Below, in pieces: positions 52,346-63,905 of a stretch of DNA of 64,000 bases. The first letter of the stretch is position 1. Each line of letters starts with the position of its first letter. Source of the stretch: Collinsella aerofaciens (lineage in GTDB: Bacteria; Actinomycetota; Coriobacteriia; Coriobacteriales; Coriobacteriaceae); assembly GCF_028209885.1 (NCBI RefSeq), contig NZ_JAQLEM010000012.1, forward strand, positions 1 to 64,000, read 5' to 3'. Position numbers and translations under genes: made by a program. The notes below the pieces were generated by a model. That model was given only the letters and a program-made list of their open reading frames with translations. It was not told the origin of the DNA and made no database searches.

Positions 52346-52364
52346 TAGAAAATCGTTTTACCAA
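52346..52364. promoter_or_regulatory. LacI-type operator-like dyad upstream of the amylase-MalQ gene
   Basis: On the minus strand the site reads TTGGTAAAACGATTTTCTA, an imperfect palindrome around a central CG as in LacI/GalR operators. A related half, GTTTACC, lies at 52321-52327. The same TGGTAAAACG core occurs upstream of glgB at 62237. Distance to the start at 52221 is about 125 bases. Also nearby are the palindromes CATGGCCTGCGGGCCATG (52246-52263) and TTCAATTGAA. Confidence 0.5.
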
Positions 52365-52376
52365 CTACCTACAGAG

Positions 52377-52403
52377 AAGGGGCACCCAGTTGGAGCGCCC
52401 CTT
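52377..52403. terminator. Hairpin after glgA
   Basis: AAGGGGC and GCCCCTT form a stem that lies 37 bases beyond the glgA stop. On the minus strand CTCTGTAG follows; termination may be partial. Confidence 0.5.
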
Positions 52404-52439
52404 GCATAGGGTTTGATGAGGTTTTGGATCGTCTATGGG

Positions 52440-54698
<2,259 letters not shown>

Positions 54699-54722
54699 AT
54701 TGTCTCCCATGTTGCAATTCGA

Positions 54723-54756
54723 GAATAGCCGCCTGGCGCTAACCGGGCGGCTATTC
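54723..54756. other. Inverted repeat between glgD and glgA
   Basis: GAATAGCCGCC (54723-54733) and GGCGGCTATTC (54746-54756) are exact inverses with a 12-base loop. No T run follows on either strand. It may tune read-through from glgD into glgA or stabilise the mRNA end. Confidence 0.6.
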
Positions 54757-54788
54757 TACATGTTACGAGCGATGTTGCGGTGCCAACG

Positions 54789-55916
54789 TTAACGTACGAT
54801 GGTGGTGTCGGAAGTTAACGGAGCCTTGCCCAGCACCAGGATGTTCTCGGGCGTGCCGCGAAGCTCGGTGTTGGTGGGAACCACGTTGTTCTTATCCAGG
54901 ATGGCATTCTCGACGCGTGCGCCGCTCTTGATGATGCAGCTCTGGTTGATGATCGAGTTGGTCACCGAGGCGCCTTCCTCGACCACAACGCCGCGCGACA
55001 GGATCGAGTTGCGCACGGTGCCCTTGATGATGCAGCCGGCCGAGATGATCGAGTTGCATGCGTGGCTGCCGGTCGCATAGCGCGAAGGCGGCACGTCGTG
55101 AGCCTTGGTCAGGATCGGACGCTCGGGATCGAAGAGCTGGTCGGCCACGGTCTGGTCGAGTAGGTCCATGCTGCGGCGATACAGCGACTTCTCGCTAAAC
55201 ACGCCCACGACTTCGCCCTTGTACTCGTAGCTGCACACGTCGATGTTGCCAAAGTCGCCCTGGAGTGCCTCGAGCAGGTCCAGATAGTCGGCGGCCTGGT
55301 AGTGGTCGATAATCTCGAGTAGCGTCTCGCGGTTGACGATGCAGCAGTCCATAGAGGCGTTGTCGCCGTACACGACGCCGGCGCTCACGCCCGTCAGACG
55401 GCCGTTCTCGTTAATTTCGAGTTTGGTCTCGTCATCGACGTTGTGCGTGGCCTTGCAGTACACCACGGTCATCTGGGCACCGGAGTTCTCGTGCGCCTCG
55501 ATGATGGTGTTGAGGTCCATGTTAAAGATGATGTTGGTGCCCATCATCACGACATAGGGCTTGTCCGAGCGCTGGAACAGCGTCTTGTTGGAGATGATGT
55601 CGCGCAGCAAGAAACGCATGCCGCCCTTGGTGGTGCCATACGCGTTGCCGGGCACCATGAACAGGCCGCCCTTTTTGCGGTCCAGGCCCCAGTCCTTGCC
55701 CGAGCCCACGTGGTCGATCAGCGAGCGATAGTTGCCCGGCATGACGACGCCGACGGTCTTAATGCCGGCATTCATCATGTTGGACAGCGGGAAGTCGATC
55801 AGGCGGTAGCGGCCCAAAAACGGAACGGACGCGATGGGGCGGTCCTTGAGCAGCACGCTGCCGTAGGTCGAAGAATAGTTAGCGGTGATATAACCGATGG
55901 CCTTGCGATTGATCAT
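54789..55916 (-). CDS. glgD: Glucose-1-phosphate adenylyltransferase regulatory subunit
   Basis: GlgD is the catalytically weak partner of GlgC in Firmicute-type glycogen synthesis. The 375-residue protein starts MINRKAIGYITANYSSTYGS and keeps the overall nucleotidyltransferase plus left-handed beta-helix layout (GSHACNSIISAGCIIKGTV...), but its N-terminal loop lacks the GGxGxRL motif seen in GlgC. That absence is the family hallmark of GlgD. The start at 55916 lies after AAGGGGG near the glgC stop; an upstream in-frame start at 55955 is inside glgC. It is translated from the same message as glgC. Confidence 0.92.
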   Translation of the reverse strand: MINRKAIGYITANYSSTYGSVLLKDRPIASVPFLGRYRLIDFPLSNMMNAGIKTVGVVMPGNYRSLIDHVGSGKDWGLDRKKGGLFMVPGNAYGTTKGGMRFLLRDIISNKTLFQRSDKPYVVMMGTNIIFNMDLNTIIEAHENSGAQMTVVYCKATHNVDDETKLEINENGRLTGVSAGVVYGDNASMDCCIVNRETLLEIIDHYQAADYLDLLEALQGDFGNIDVCSYEYKGEVVGVFSEKSLYRRSMDLLDQTVADQLFDPERPILTKAHDVPPSRYATGSHACNSIISAGCIIKGTVRNSILSRGVVVEEGASVTNSIINQSCIIKSGARVENAILDKNNVVPTNTELRGTPENILVLGKAPLTSDTTIVR

Positions 55917-55920
55917 CGGA

Positions 55921-57069
55921 TCATTCCCCCTTCCCGATAACGACGTCATTTCCAACGACGGCCGTATCCTTGGTGGTATCGACAGAGCCGAGCTTCACGC
56001 CCTCTTCGACCGTGGAGTTCTCGCCCAAAATAGCGCGGCAGATGTGTGCGCCGCTCTTAACGTGCGCACCCGGCAGCAGCACGGAGTCCTCGACCACGGC
56101 GCGCTCCTCGATGATGACATCGGTCGAAAGGATCGAGTGGCGAGCGGTGCCGTAGATCTTGCAGCCGTTGGAGACCAGGCAGTCGTCCAGACGGCCGTCC
56201 GGGCCAATGTAGTGCGGCGGACGCGTGGTGATGTTGGACATGATGGGGAAGTGCTTATCGAACAGATCAAACTCGGGGTTGTTGCCCAGCAGGTCCATCG
56301 AGGTCTCGTGGAAGCTGGCGATGGTGCCGACGTCCTTCCAAAAGCCGTGGAACTCGTAGCTGTACAGGCGCTTGCCCTCGCCGAGCAGTTTGGGGATGAT
56401 GTCCTTGCCAAAGTCGTGGCTCGAGCGCTGGTCCAGAGCGTCCTCCTCGAGCGCCTCGATCAGCACGTCGGCCGAGAAGATGTAGATGCCCATGGACGCG
56501 AGATTCGAATCGGGCTTATCGGGCTTCTCGGTGAACTTGGTGATGCGGCCGTCCTCGGGGTCGGTGGTCAAGATACCAAAGCGGCTGGCTTCCTCCCACG
56601 GCACGGGCATAACGCTCACCGTGAGGTCGGCGTTGTTCTCAATGTGCGTCTTGAGCATCTTGCGGTAGTCCATGCGATACAGGTGATCGCCCGAAAGAAT
56701 CAGGACGTACTTGGGGTCGTTGGCCTTGATGTAGTCGAGGTTCTGCGTAATGGCGTCGGCCGTGCCTGCATACCAGGCACCGCCGGTCTGCGTCTCGTAC
56801 GGCGGCAGGATCGACACGCCGCCGTCGCGGCTGTCCAGATCCCATGCCTCGCCGGAGCCCACATAGGCATGCAGCAGGTAGGGACGATACTGCGTCAGAA
56901 CGCCCACCGTGTCGATGCCCGAGTTGGAGCAGTTGGAGAGCGAAAAGTCGATAATGCGGAACTTGCCACCAAAGCTAACCGCCGGCTTAGCGATCTTTTG
57001 GGTGAGTGCCCCCAATCGGCTGCCCTGTCCTCCTGCGAGGAGCATCGCGATGCATTCTTTCTTACTCAT
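55921..57069 (-). CDS. glgC: Glucose-1-phosphate adenylyltransferase catalytic subunit
   Basis: GlgC makes ADP-glucose, the committed step of glycogen synthesis. The 382-residue protein has the catalytic loop [51 protein letters not shown] with the metal-binding Asp, [10 protein letters not shown] and a C-terminal beta-helix of hexapeptide repeats. GAAGGAG precedes the ATG at good distance. It is followed four bases later by glgD. Confidence 0.96.
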   Translation of the reverse strand: MSKKECIAMLLAGGQGSRLGALTQKIAKPAVSFGGKFRIIDFSLSNCSNSGIDTVGVLTQYRPYLLHAYVGSGEAWDLDSRDGGVSILPPYETQTGGAWYAGTADAITQNLDYIKANDPKYVLILSGDHLYRMDYRKMLKTHIENNADLTVSVMPVPWEEASRFGILTTDPEDGRITKFTEKPDKPDSNLASMGIYIFSADVLIEALEEDALDQRSSHDFGKDIIPKLLGEGKRLYSYEFHGFWKDVGTIASFHETSMDLLGNNPEFDLFDKHFPIMSNITTRPPHYIGPDGRLDDCLVSNGCKIYGTARHSILSTDVIIEERAVVEDSVLLPGAHVKSGAHICRAILGENSTVEEGVKLGSVDTTKDTAVVGNDVVIGKGE

Positions 57070-57110
57070 CGATTTCTCCTTCTGTCATCGATGTTCTTAA
57101 ACCCATTAGC

Positions 57111-57139
57111 GACGGGCGCAGCGCAACGTTGCGCCCGTC
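57111..57139. other. Strong hairpin between glgP and glgC
   Basis: GACGGGCGC (57111-57119) and GCGCCCGTC (57131-57139) are exact inverses. No T run follows on the minus strand, so it is more likely an mRNA stability or attenuation structure than a full terminator. Confidence 0.55.
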
Positions 57140-57175
57140 GAATAATGCCGTGCTGGCAAAGGGAGCTCGCGCGCT

Positions 57176-59602
57176 TTAAGCGTGCCAGATCTCGTCGCGG
57201 TACTCGCGAATGGTGCGGTCGCTCGAGAACCAGCCGCTCGAGGCGGTGTTGAGCAGGGCCTTGCGGTTCCAGGTCTCCTGGTCGCCGTAGCTGCCGGTGA
57301 GCTTTTCCCATGCATCAACGTAGCACCGGAAATCGGCCATGACCAGGTCGGGGTCGTTGTTGTTCATGAGCTCGTTGTAGATGCTCTCGAAGTTGCCCGA
57401 AAGACCGGCAAAGGTGTTGTCCTTGAGCTCGTCCATCACGCGGCCCAGACGGTCCCGATCGTTGTTGAGGGTATCCCACGCAAAGTAGCTGTTGGATGCC
57501 CAGAGCTGCTCGACCTCGGGGGCGGTCAGGCCAAAGATGGCCTCGTTCTCGCGACCGGCCAGGTCGGCGATCTCGATGTTGGCGCCGTCGAGGGTGCCCA
57601 GCGTAATGGCGCCGTTCATCATGAGCTTCATGTTGGACGTGCCCGAGGCCTCCTTGCCGGCCGTGGAGATCTGCTCCGAGATCTCGGCGGCGGGGTAGAT
57701 GAGCTGGGCGTTGCTCACACGGAAGTTGGGGATAAAGCAGACCTTCATGACCTCGTTGACGCGGGCGTCGTTATTGATGACGTCGGCCACTGAGTTAATG
57801 AGGCGGATGGTCTCCTTGGCAAAGGTGTAGCTCGAGGCGGCCTTGCCGCTAAAGATAAAGGTCGTCGGCGTCACGTGGAAGTTGGGATCGGCGATGCGAC
57901 GGTTGTATATGTCCATCACCTTCATGATGTTCATGAGCTGGCGCTTGTAGGCATGGAAGCGCTTTACCTGGACATCGAAGACGGTATTGGGGTCAATGAC
58001 CAGACCGGTCTCGGCCTTGACGTAGGCGGCCAGGCGCTCCTTGTTGGCGCGCTTGGAGGCACCCACGGCCTTAAGGAACTCGGTGTCGTTCTGGAAACCT
58101 TTAAGCTTCTCCAGCTCAAAGGCGTCCTTGAGCCAGCCGTCGCCAATGGCCTCGGTCACGAGCTTGGCGTAGGTGGGGTTGGCCTCGGCAAAGAAGCGAC
58201 GGTGCGAGATGCCGTTGGTCTTGTTGTTAAACTTCTCGGGCGTAAGGGCATAGAAGTCCTTGAGCACGATGTTCTTGATGATGTCGGAGTGGATCTTGGC
58301 CACGCCGTTGACGCTGTGGCTGCAGATCACGGACAGGTTGGCCATGCGGATCTCGCCGTCCCACAGGATGGCGGTCTGGCGCAGACGCTCCTGCCAGCCC
58401 TCCTGCGTGGTGTCGAACGACTCGTGCCAACGACGGCTGATCTCGTCGATGATCTGGTACACGCGGGGGAGGAGCTTGGAGAACGTGCCGATGGGCCACT
58501 TCTCCAGAGCCTCGGGCAGAATGGTGTGGTTGGTGTAGCTCACAACCTGCGTCACGATGTTCCAGGCGTCGTCCCACTCAAGCTTCTTCTCGTCGATGAG
58601 GATACGCATGAGCTCGGGGCCGCACATAGCGGGGTGCGTGTCGTTGGTGTGGATGGCCACAAACTGCGGCAGCAGCTCCCAGTTCTCGCCGTGCTCCTTC
58701 TCAAAGGTGTCGAGCAGGCTGTAGATGCCGGCCGATACAAACAGGTACTCCTGCTTCAGGCGCAGCAGACGGCCGTGCTCGCCGGCGTCGTTGGGGTAGA
58801 GGATGGCGCTGATGGCCTCGGCCTCGGCGCGCTCGGCGTCGGCCAGGGCGTAGTCGCCGCGGTTAAAGGCCTCAAGGTCAAAGTGCTCCTCGACCGGCTC
58901 GGCTGCCCAGACGCGCAGCTTGTTAACGGTCTCGCCGGCATAGCCCACGACGGGGATGTCGTAGGGGACAGCCAGGATGTCCTGCGTGTCTACCGTGCGG
59001 TAGAACGTGCGGCCGTTCTCCTCAAAGCCCTCAACATGGCCACCAAACTTAATGGTCACGGCCTTGTCCTGACGGCGGACCTCCCAGGGATAGCCGTGGG
59101 TGAGCCACTCGTCGGTGGCCTCGACCTGGCTGCCGTTGACGATCTCCTGCTTAAACAGGCCGTAGCGATAGCGCATGCCGTTGCCGTAGCCGGCGATGCC
59201 CTCGGCTGCCATGGAATCCAGGAAGCATGCGGCAAGACGGCCCAGGCCACCGTTGCCCAGAGCCGGATCGGGCTCCTGGTTCTCGATGACGGAAAGGTCA
59301 AAGCCCATGTCGTCGAGTGCCTCGGCGACCATATCGCGCACGCCAAAGTTGAGCAGGTAGTTGTCGAGCAGGCGGCCGATCAAAAACTCGATCGAGAAGT
59401 AGTACACGCGTTTTTTGCCCTCGGCGGTGGCGCGGGCGTCGCTCTTGGTGGCAACGGTGCGGGCCTTCTCGGCCACGAGCTTGGCCAGGGCATTAAAGCG
59501 GTCGAGGTCGCTGGCGGCCTCGACGCTCTTGCCGCTGATGCTCATGACGGCATCGCGATAGAGCTCGGTAAACTCCTGCTTGTTGTCGAAGATCTTATTC
59601 AT
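57176..59602 (-). CDS. glgP: Glycogen/maltodextrin phosphorylase
   Basis: GlgP releases glucose 1-phosphate from glucan ends. The 808-residue protein has the GT35 marks YYFSIEFLIGRLLDNYLLN, LGNGGLGRLAACFLDS, IHTNDTHPAMCGPELMRIL, FNNKTNGISHRRFF, the PLP-binding lysine in EASGTSNMKLMMNGAITLGTLDGANIEI and PNFRVSNAQLIYPAAEIS. Length is typical. AAAGGAG precedes the ATG. Its place between glgB and glgC means that synthesis and breakdown enzymes share one operon. Confidence 0.96.
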   Translation of the reverse strand: MNKIFDNKQEFTELYRDAVMSISGKSVEAASDLDRFNALAKLVAEKARTVATKSDARATAEGKKRVYYFSIEFLIGRLLDNYLLNFGVRDMVAEALDDMGFDLSVIENQEPDPALGNGGLGRLAACFLDSMAAEGIAGYGNGMRYRYGLFKQEIVNGSQVEATDEWLTHGYPWEVRRQDKAVTIKFGGHVEGFEENGRTFYRTVDTQDILAVPYDIPVVGYAGETVNKLRVWAAEPVEEHFDLEAFNRGDYALADAERAEAEAISAILYPNDAGEHGRLLRLKQEYLFVSAGIYSLLDTFEKEHGENWELLPQFVAIHTNDTHPAMCGPELMRILIDEKKLEWDDAWNIVTQVVSYTNHTILPEALEKWPIGTFSKLLPRVYQIIDEISRRWHESFDTTQEGWQERLRQTAILWDGEIRMANLSVICSHSVNGVAKIHSDIIKNIVLKDFYALTPEKFNNKTNGISHRRFFAEANPTYAKLVTEAIGDGWLKDAFELEKLKGFQNDTEFLKAVGASKRANKERLAAYVKAETGLVIDPNTVFDVQVKRFHAYKRQLMNIMKVMDIYNRRIADPNFHVTPTTFIFSGKAASSYTFAKETIRLINSVADVINNDARVNEVMKVCFIPNFRVSNAQLIYPAAEISEQISTAGKEASGTSNMKLMMNGAITLGTLDGANIEIADLAGRENEAIFGLTAPEVEQLWASNSYFAWDTLNNDRDRLGRVMDELKDNTFAGLSGNFESIYNELMNNNDPDLVMADFRCYVDAWEKLTGSYGDQETWNRKALLNTASSGWFSSDRTIREYRDEIWHA

Positions 59603-59696
59603 ACGCTCCTTTCCCCCGGGGATTTTTCTCCCGGAACGGTTATGACATGTATCCTACGCCCCGTCGGGGCGGGTAATTAAAGTAGTAACGCCTTTG

Positions 59697-61958
59697 TTAC
59701 GCATCCTTGGCAGACGACTTAACAGAAGCAGACTTAGCCTTGGGAGCAGCCTTTTTGGTGGCTACCTTCTTGGCCGTGGTGGACTTGGCCGAAGCCTTGG
59801 AAACGGGCTTGGCAGCCTTCGCCTTAGCCGGAGTCTTCTTGGCAGCCGCGGCCTTGGGCTTCACCGAGGACGCACGCTTGCGCGTTGCCTTCTTGGGAGC
59901 CTCGACCACGGGCGGTTTATAGCTACTGGGACCGCGGCGCTTAAGCACCACGCCTGCCAAGCCGGGAACCTTGATCTCGATGGAGTCCATCTGCCCGTTC
60001 CAGGGATAGGGCTCGCTCGAGCAGGTGTAAGGCTCTTCGCCGGCATAGCCGCTGCCGCCAAACTCGGGACGGTCGGAATCAAAGATGACCTCCCAGTCAC
60101 CCTCGCGCGGCACGCCCACGCGGAAGCTCTCGTAGCTCGCCGGGTCAAAGTTAATCAGAATCACCAGATCGTCGTCGACGTCCTCGCCCTGACGCACAAA
60201 GCTCACGATGGACTGCTTGGAGTTGTCCGCGTCGATCCAGGTAAAGCCGTCGTCAGTGTAGCCGCGCTCGTACAGGGCGGGCTCGGCGGTGTACAGGTGG
60301 TTGAGCGCCTTGATAAACGCCTGATGATGACGGTGAGTCTCGTACTCCTCGGTCAGGAACCACTGAATGGACTCGTAGTAGCGCCACTCAATAAACTGGC
60401 CGATCTCGTTGCCCATAAAGTTGAGCTTGGCACCGGGGTGCGTCATCTGGTAGAAAGCCAGCGTGCGCAGGCCGGCAAACTGGCGCCACCAGTCGCCCGG
60501 CATACGGCCGATCAGCGAGCACTTGCCGTGCACGACCTCGTCGTGGCTCAGCGGGCAAATAAAGTTCTCGGTAAAGGCATACATGATGGAGAACGTGAGC
60601 AGCCCGTGGTTGCCAGGGCGCCACGGAAAATCGGTCTGCATGTAGTGCAGGGTGTCGTTCATCCAGCCCATGTCCCACTTGTAGTGGAAGCCCAGGCCGC
60701 CGTCCTGCGGCGGATAGGTCACGAGCGGCCACGCAGTGGACTCCTCGGCCATCATCATCACGTCGGGGTAGTGAGCCTCAACAGCGCAGTTGACCTGACG
60801 GATAAACGCGCTGGCGTCCAGGTCCTCCTCGGTACCGTACTTGTTGAACTTCTTTTGCCCCGGATCGTCGATGCCAAAGTTGAGGTACAGCATGCTGGAC
60901 ACTCCGTCCATACGAATGCCGTCCACATGGAAGTTCTCGAGCCAGTACAGCACGTTGGAGACCAGGAAGGACCTGACCTCGCCACGGGCAAAGTCGAACT
61001 TGTGCGTGCCCCAGTTGGGGTGGATCTCGTGCTCAAATAGCATGTGGCCGTTAAAGGTGGCAAGGCCGTGGGCGTCGGCGCAAAAACCACCGGGCACCCA
61101 GTCCATGATCACGCCGATGCCCGCCTCGTGGCACGCATCGATAAAGTGCATGAGCTGCTGCGGGTTGCCGTAGCGCGACGTGGCGGCATAGTAGCCGGTC
61201 GTCTGGTAGCCCCAGGATCCGTCGAAGGGATGCTCCATAAGCGGCATGACTTCGATATGCGTATAGCCCATGTCGCGCACGTAGTCCACGAGCTCCACCG
61301 ACAGGTCGTCGTAGGTGTAGAACTCGCCGCGCTGTGCGGGAAAGGGATCCATGGGGCCGGGGTAGTTGCCGTACTCATCGGGCTCGCCCTGCGGCGCGTC
61401 GCCGTGGCGCTTCCACGAGCCAATATGCACCTCGTAGATGTTAAGCGGCTGCGACATGTGGTTGTGGTCGGCGCGGCGCTTGAGCCACGCGGCGTCGTTC
61501 CACTTGTAGCCATCGAGGGTCCACAGCACGCTCGCGGTACCCGGGGGGCACTCGGCCTTAAAGGCATACGGATCGGCCTTGTAGAGCTTCTCGCCCTCGT
61601 TGGTCTCGATGAGGTATTTATAGAGCTGGCCCTGCTCGGCGCCAGGAATAAAGCCCTCCCAGATAGCGCTCGTATGCACGGGCACCAGCGGGTTGGCTTG
61701 CTCATCCCAATTGTTGAATTCACCGATAACGTGGACACTCTTAACGTCGGGCGCCCAAACGCAAAAGCGCCAGCCACGCGTGCGCTGCTGCGTGTCGGGA
61801 TGCGCGCCCATCTTTTCCCAGCTGCGCTCCCACATTCCAATGCCAAACAGGTAGACATCGTCCTTGGAGAGCTCCGGTGCGTGCGGAGCCGGTTTGCGGG
61901 TTGCGGGCTTTTTAGCCGTTGGCTTTAGCTTTGTATCGCTCACGTTTGATCCCATCAT
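59697..61958 (-). CDS. glgB: 1,4-alpha-glucan branching enzyme with Lys/Ala-rich tail
   Basis: GlgB adds alpha-1,6 branches. The 753-residue protein has an N-terminal CBM48 domain (FCVWAPDVKSVHVIGEFNNWD), the GH13 motifs VIMDWVPGGF, VDGIRMDGVSSMLYL (nucleophile Asp), MMAEESTAWP (acid/base Glu) and FICPLSHDEVVHGKCS, and a C-terminal beta domain. Beyond this lies a 73-residue tail (KPPVVEAPKKATRKRAS... KSSAKDA) rich in Lys, Ala and Ser, and the N-terminus carries KLKPTAKKPATRKPAP, both like the GlgA tail. The start is uncertain: MMGSN at 61958 is used; GTG three codons further in or an upstream ATG at 62093 are possible. Confidence 0.92.
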   Translation of the reverse strand: MMGSNVSDTKLKPTAKKPATRKPAPHAPELSKDDVYLFGIGMWERSWEKMGAHPDTQQRTRGWRFCVWAPDVKSVHVIGEFNNWDEQANPLVPVHTSAIWEGFIPGAEQGQLYKYLIETNEGEKLYKADPYAFKAECPPGTASVLWTLDGYKWNDAAWLKRRADHNHMSQPLNIYEVHIGSWKRHGDAPQGEPDEYGNYPGPMDPFPAQRGEFYTYDDLSVELVDYVRDMGYTHIEVMPLMEHPFDGSWGYQTTGYYAATSRYGNPQQLMHFIDACHEAGIGVIMDWVPGGFCADAHGLATFNGHMLFEHEIHPNWGTHKFDFARGEVRSFLVSNVLYWLENFHVDGIRMDGVSSMLYLNFGIDDPGQKKFNKYGTEEDLDASAFIRQVNCAVEAHYPDVMMMAEESTAWPLVTYPPQDGGLGFHYKWDMGWMNDTLHYMQTDFPWRPGNHGLLTFSIMYAFTENFICPLSHDEVVHGKCSLIGRMPGDWWRQFAGLRTLAFYQMTHPGAKLNFMGNEIGQFIEWRYYESIQWFLTEEYETHRHHQAFIKALNHLYTAEPALYERGYTDDGFTWIDADNSKQSIVSFVRQGEDVDDDLVILINFDPASYESFRVGVPREGDWEVIFDSDRPEFGGSGYAGEEPYTCSSEPYPWNGQMDSIEIKVPGLAGVVLKRRGPSSYKPPVVEAPKKATRKRASSVKPKAAAAKKTPAKAKAAKPVSKASAKSTTAKKVATKKAAPKAKSASVKSSAKDA

Positions 61959-62289
61959 GACGCGGCAGCGTGTTGCCTTGGTGACTAGATGCGAAAGGTC
62001 CAAGGCTGCACGAATCGAAGGGACGGCGAAGTTTCTGTGATTCGTTCCACCTCGCGTGCTCGGTGGAACTTTCGGCAGAAACAACGATAACACCTGTGCG
62101 TTAGTTTTATGGACGAAAGCGGATTTGCGGGGGCGTTTAATCGGTAAGCGACATGTTTATACCACTGGCAGAATTGCCGTGGTAAAACTCTTGACAGTTT
62201 TACCAATTTGGGGTTCAAAATTGTCTGGCTGACGTTTGGTAAAACGTTTTTAGCAGGATGTTTACCATTTGATATCGAAAGGTTCGTTT
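61959..62289. promoter_or_regulatory. Divergent control region of glgB and the HAD gene with LacI-type operator-like dyads
   Basis: The 331 bases contain no supported gene. At 62180-62205 TGGTAAAAC and GTTTTACCA face each other across eight bases, and that spacer holds TTGACA (62191-62196), a good -35 box with TTCAAA 17 bases later, so a bound repressor would block the HAD promoter. At 62237-62255 TGGTAAAACGTTTTTAGCA has the central-CG layout of LacI-family operators, and GTTTACC follows at 62260-62266. The same motif recurs near 52350. Which regulator binds is unknown; none is encoded in the window. Confidence 0.55.
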
Positions 62290-62979
62290 ATGCCCCATAC
62301 CGCCACTCCCAAGGTTGCTTTTATTTTCGATTGCGACGGCACGCTGGTTAATAGCACCCCCGTTTGGGCTTATGCTCAGCCCGAGCTATTGCACCGCCAC
62401 GGGATTGACGTGACCGTGGATGACTTTGCCCAATTTGAGCACCTGTCACTGGAGGACGAGTGCCAGGCCTACCACGATACGTGGGGCATTGGCGCGAATG
62501 GCGAGGAGTTGTATCGCGAACTGAGCGACATCCTGATCGATGGCTACTCCAAGGTGCCGCCGCGCGAGGGGCTCCTGGCGTTTTTGGAGCAGGCTAAGGC
62601 GGCAGGCATTGCAATGTGCGTTGCCACGTCCACGCCGGCCGAGCTGGTTAAGTCTGCGCTCGCGGGCGCCGGGCTCGACGTGTACATGGAGTTTGTTACC
62701 ACGACGGGCGAGGCAGGACGCTCCAAGCAGTTCCCCGACGTATACGAGCTGGCGCTGCGACGCCTGGAAGAGCGCCATGGGCACAAGCTTGAGCGCGCGT
62801 GGGTGTTTGAGGACGCCGTCTTTGGCCTTAAGAGCTCTGGTGTCGCTGGCTTTAAGCGTGTGGGTATTTATGATTCGCACGGCCGCATGAGGCGCGATGA
62901 CGTACGCGCCAACTGCGATATCTTTATCGACAGCTACGAGGAGCTGGATCTGGCCCGCGTTCTTTCGTTTGAGGGATAG
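62290..62979 (+). CDS. HAD-superfamily phosphatase, beta-phosphoglucomutase-like subfamily
   Basis: The 229-residue protein has HAD motif I FDCDGTLVNS (nucleophile Asp14, acid Asp16), a helical cap domain (residues about 25-95), motif II VATSTP, a lysine in GRSKQFPDVY and motif III WVFEDAVFGLKSSGVAGFKRVG. It resembles sugar-phosphate phosphatases and phosphoglucomutases of the HAD-IA group; the substrate is not identifiable. The start at 62290 follows GAAAGG. It is divergent from glgB behind shared operator-like dyads, so a role in glucan or maltose metabolism is plausible but inferred. Confidence 0.82.
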   Translation: MPHTATPKVAFIFDCDGTLVNSTPVWAYAQPELLHRHGIDVTVDDFAQFEHLSLEDECQAYHDTWGIGANGEELYRELSDILIDGYSKVPPREGLLAFLEQAKAAGIAMCVATSTPAELVKSALAGAGLDVYMEFVTTTGEAGRSKQFPDVYELALRRLEERHGHKLERAWVFEDAVFGLKSSGVAGFKRVGIYDSHGRMRRDDVRANCDIFIDSYEELDLARVLSFEG

Positions 62980-62988
62980 GCGAGGGCT

Positions 62989-63669
62989 GTGGCTTGCAAG
63001 GTATTAGTTGTCTGCGGCTCGCCCGTGGTGGCGAGCGTGGATCTGTTGCGTAGGCTAGCAGGGGAGTGCGACCACGTTGTCGCCGTGGACCGCGGACTCG
63101 ATGCACTGCTGGGCGCGGAACTGGGCTGCGACGTGTATGTGGGAGATGCCGACACGGTGAGTGACGCGGGTCGCGCTCTGGTCGATGCCGCCACCGACTT
63201 TGAAGTTGAGCGCCACGACCCGTACAAGGACTACACCGATTTAGCACTGGCGCTCGATTCCATCCGCCGTCGCTGGCAGGGTGCCGAAGTAGTTACGACC
63301 TGCGCCACCGGCGGCCGCCCGGATATGGCCTTGTCTGTACTGGGCCTGCTCGCGGGCTACGAAGATGCCCCCGTCTGGATCGCCGAGGATAAGGTTGTCG
63401 CCCGCATCCTGCACGCAGGCGAATCGTGGATCATCGAAGGCGCCGAAGGCAAGACGTTCTCCATCATCGCACTTGCTCCTGGGACGGTGGCAAGCGAACA
63501 TGGCTTGGAGTGGGAACTAAATCACAGCCCCCTGGGCTTGTTGGCCGACACGGGCATCAGCAACGTCGTCAGGTCAACCGCAACGATCCAAGTCCACGCC
63601 GGTACTGCAATAGCGTATTTGCTGCATCAGGGTTTTATCGGGACGGCGGATAAAAATAACCGCTCGTAG
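62989..63669 (+). CDS. thiN: Thiamine pyrophosphokinase
   Basis: The enzyme makes thiamine diphosphate from thiamine and ATP. The 226-residue protein shows VVAVDRGLDALLGAELGCDVYVGDADTV, then HDPYKDYTDLALALDSI and TCATGGRPDMALSVLGLLA, as in the TPK catalytic domain, and a C-terminal binding domain with GKTFSIIALAPGTVASEHGLEW and ISNVV. It begins at GTG 62989, ten bases after the HAD stop, with GAGGG just upstream. The two genes are probably co-transcribed. Confidence 0.9.
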   Translation: MACKVLVVCGSPVVASVDLLRRLAGECDHVVAVDRGLDALLGAELGCDVYVGDADTVSDAGRALVDAATDFEVERHDPYKDYTDLALALDSIRRRWQGAEVVTTCATGGRPDMALSVLGLLAGYEDAPVWIAEDKVVARILHAGESWIIEGAEGKTFSIIALAPGTVASEHGLEWELNHSPLGLLADTGISNVVRSTATIQVHAGTAIAYLLHQGFIGTADKNNRS

Positions 63670-63776
63670 AGTGATTATTTTTTGCCCCGTCCCAGGAAAA
63701 CCTGTAAGTGCGAGGATCAATTGCAAAAAACTTCTTGCACAACTAAGAATCTTCCCCTATAGTATCTCCTCGTCAC

Positions 63777-63852
63777 GGGGGCGTAGCTCAGCTGGGAGAG
63801 CGCTTGACTGGCAGTCAAGAGGTCAGGGGTTCGATCCCCCTCGTCTCCACCA
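63777..63852 (+). tRNA. tRNA-Ala (anticodon GGC)
   Basis: The acceptor GGGGGCG pairs with CGTCTCC (two G-U pairs); the D arm is GCTCAGCTGGGAGAGC; the anticodon stem CTTGA/TCAAG holds the loop CTGGCAG with anticodon GGC; the T arm is AGGGGTTCGATCCCCCT; CCA is encoded. It reads GCC codons, which are abundant here. Confidence 0.95.
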
Positions 63853-63862
63853 TCGTGAATGC

Positions 63863-63890
63863 AAGGTCACTCTATTGGGTGGCCTTTTTT
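63863..63890 (+). terminator. Rho-independent terminator after tRNA-Ala
   Basis: AAGGTCAC and GTGGCCTT form a stem with one G-U type pair, and a six-base T run follows. Confidence 0.85.
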
Positions 63891-63905
63891 ATTTACATAC
63901 GATAT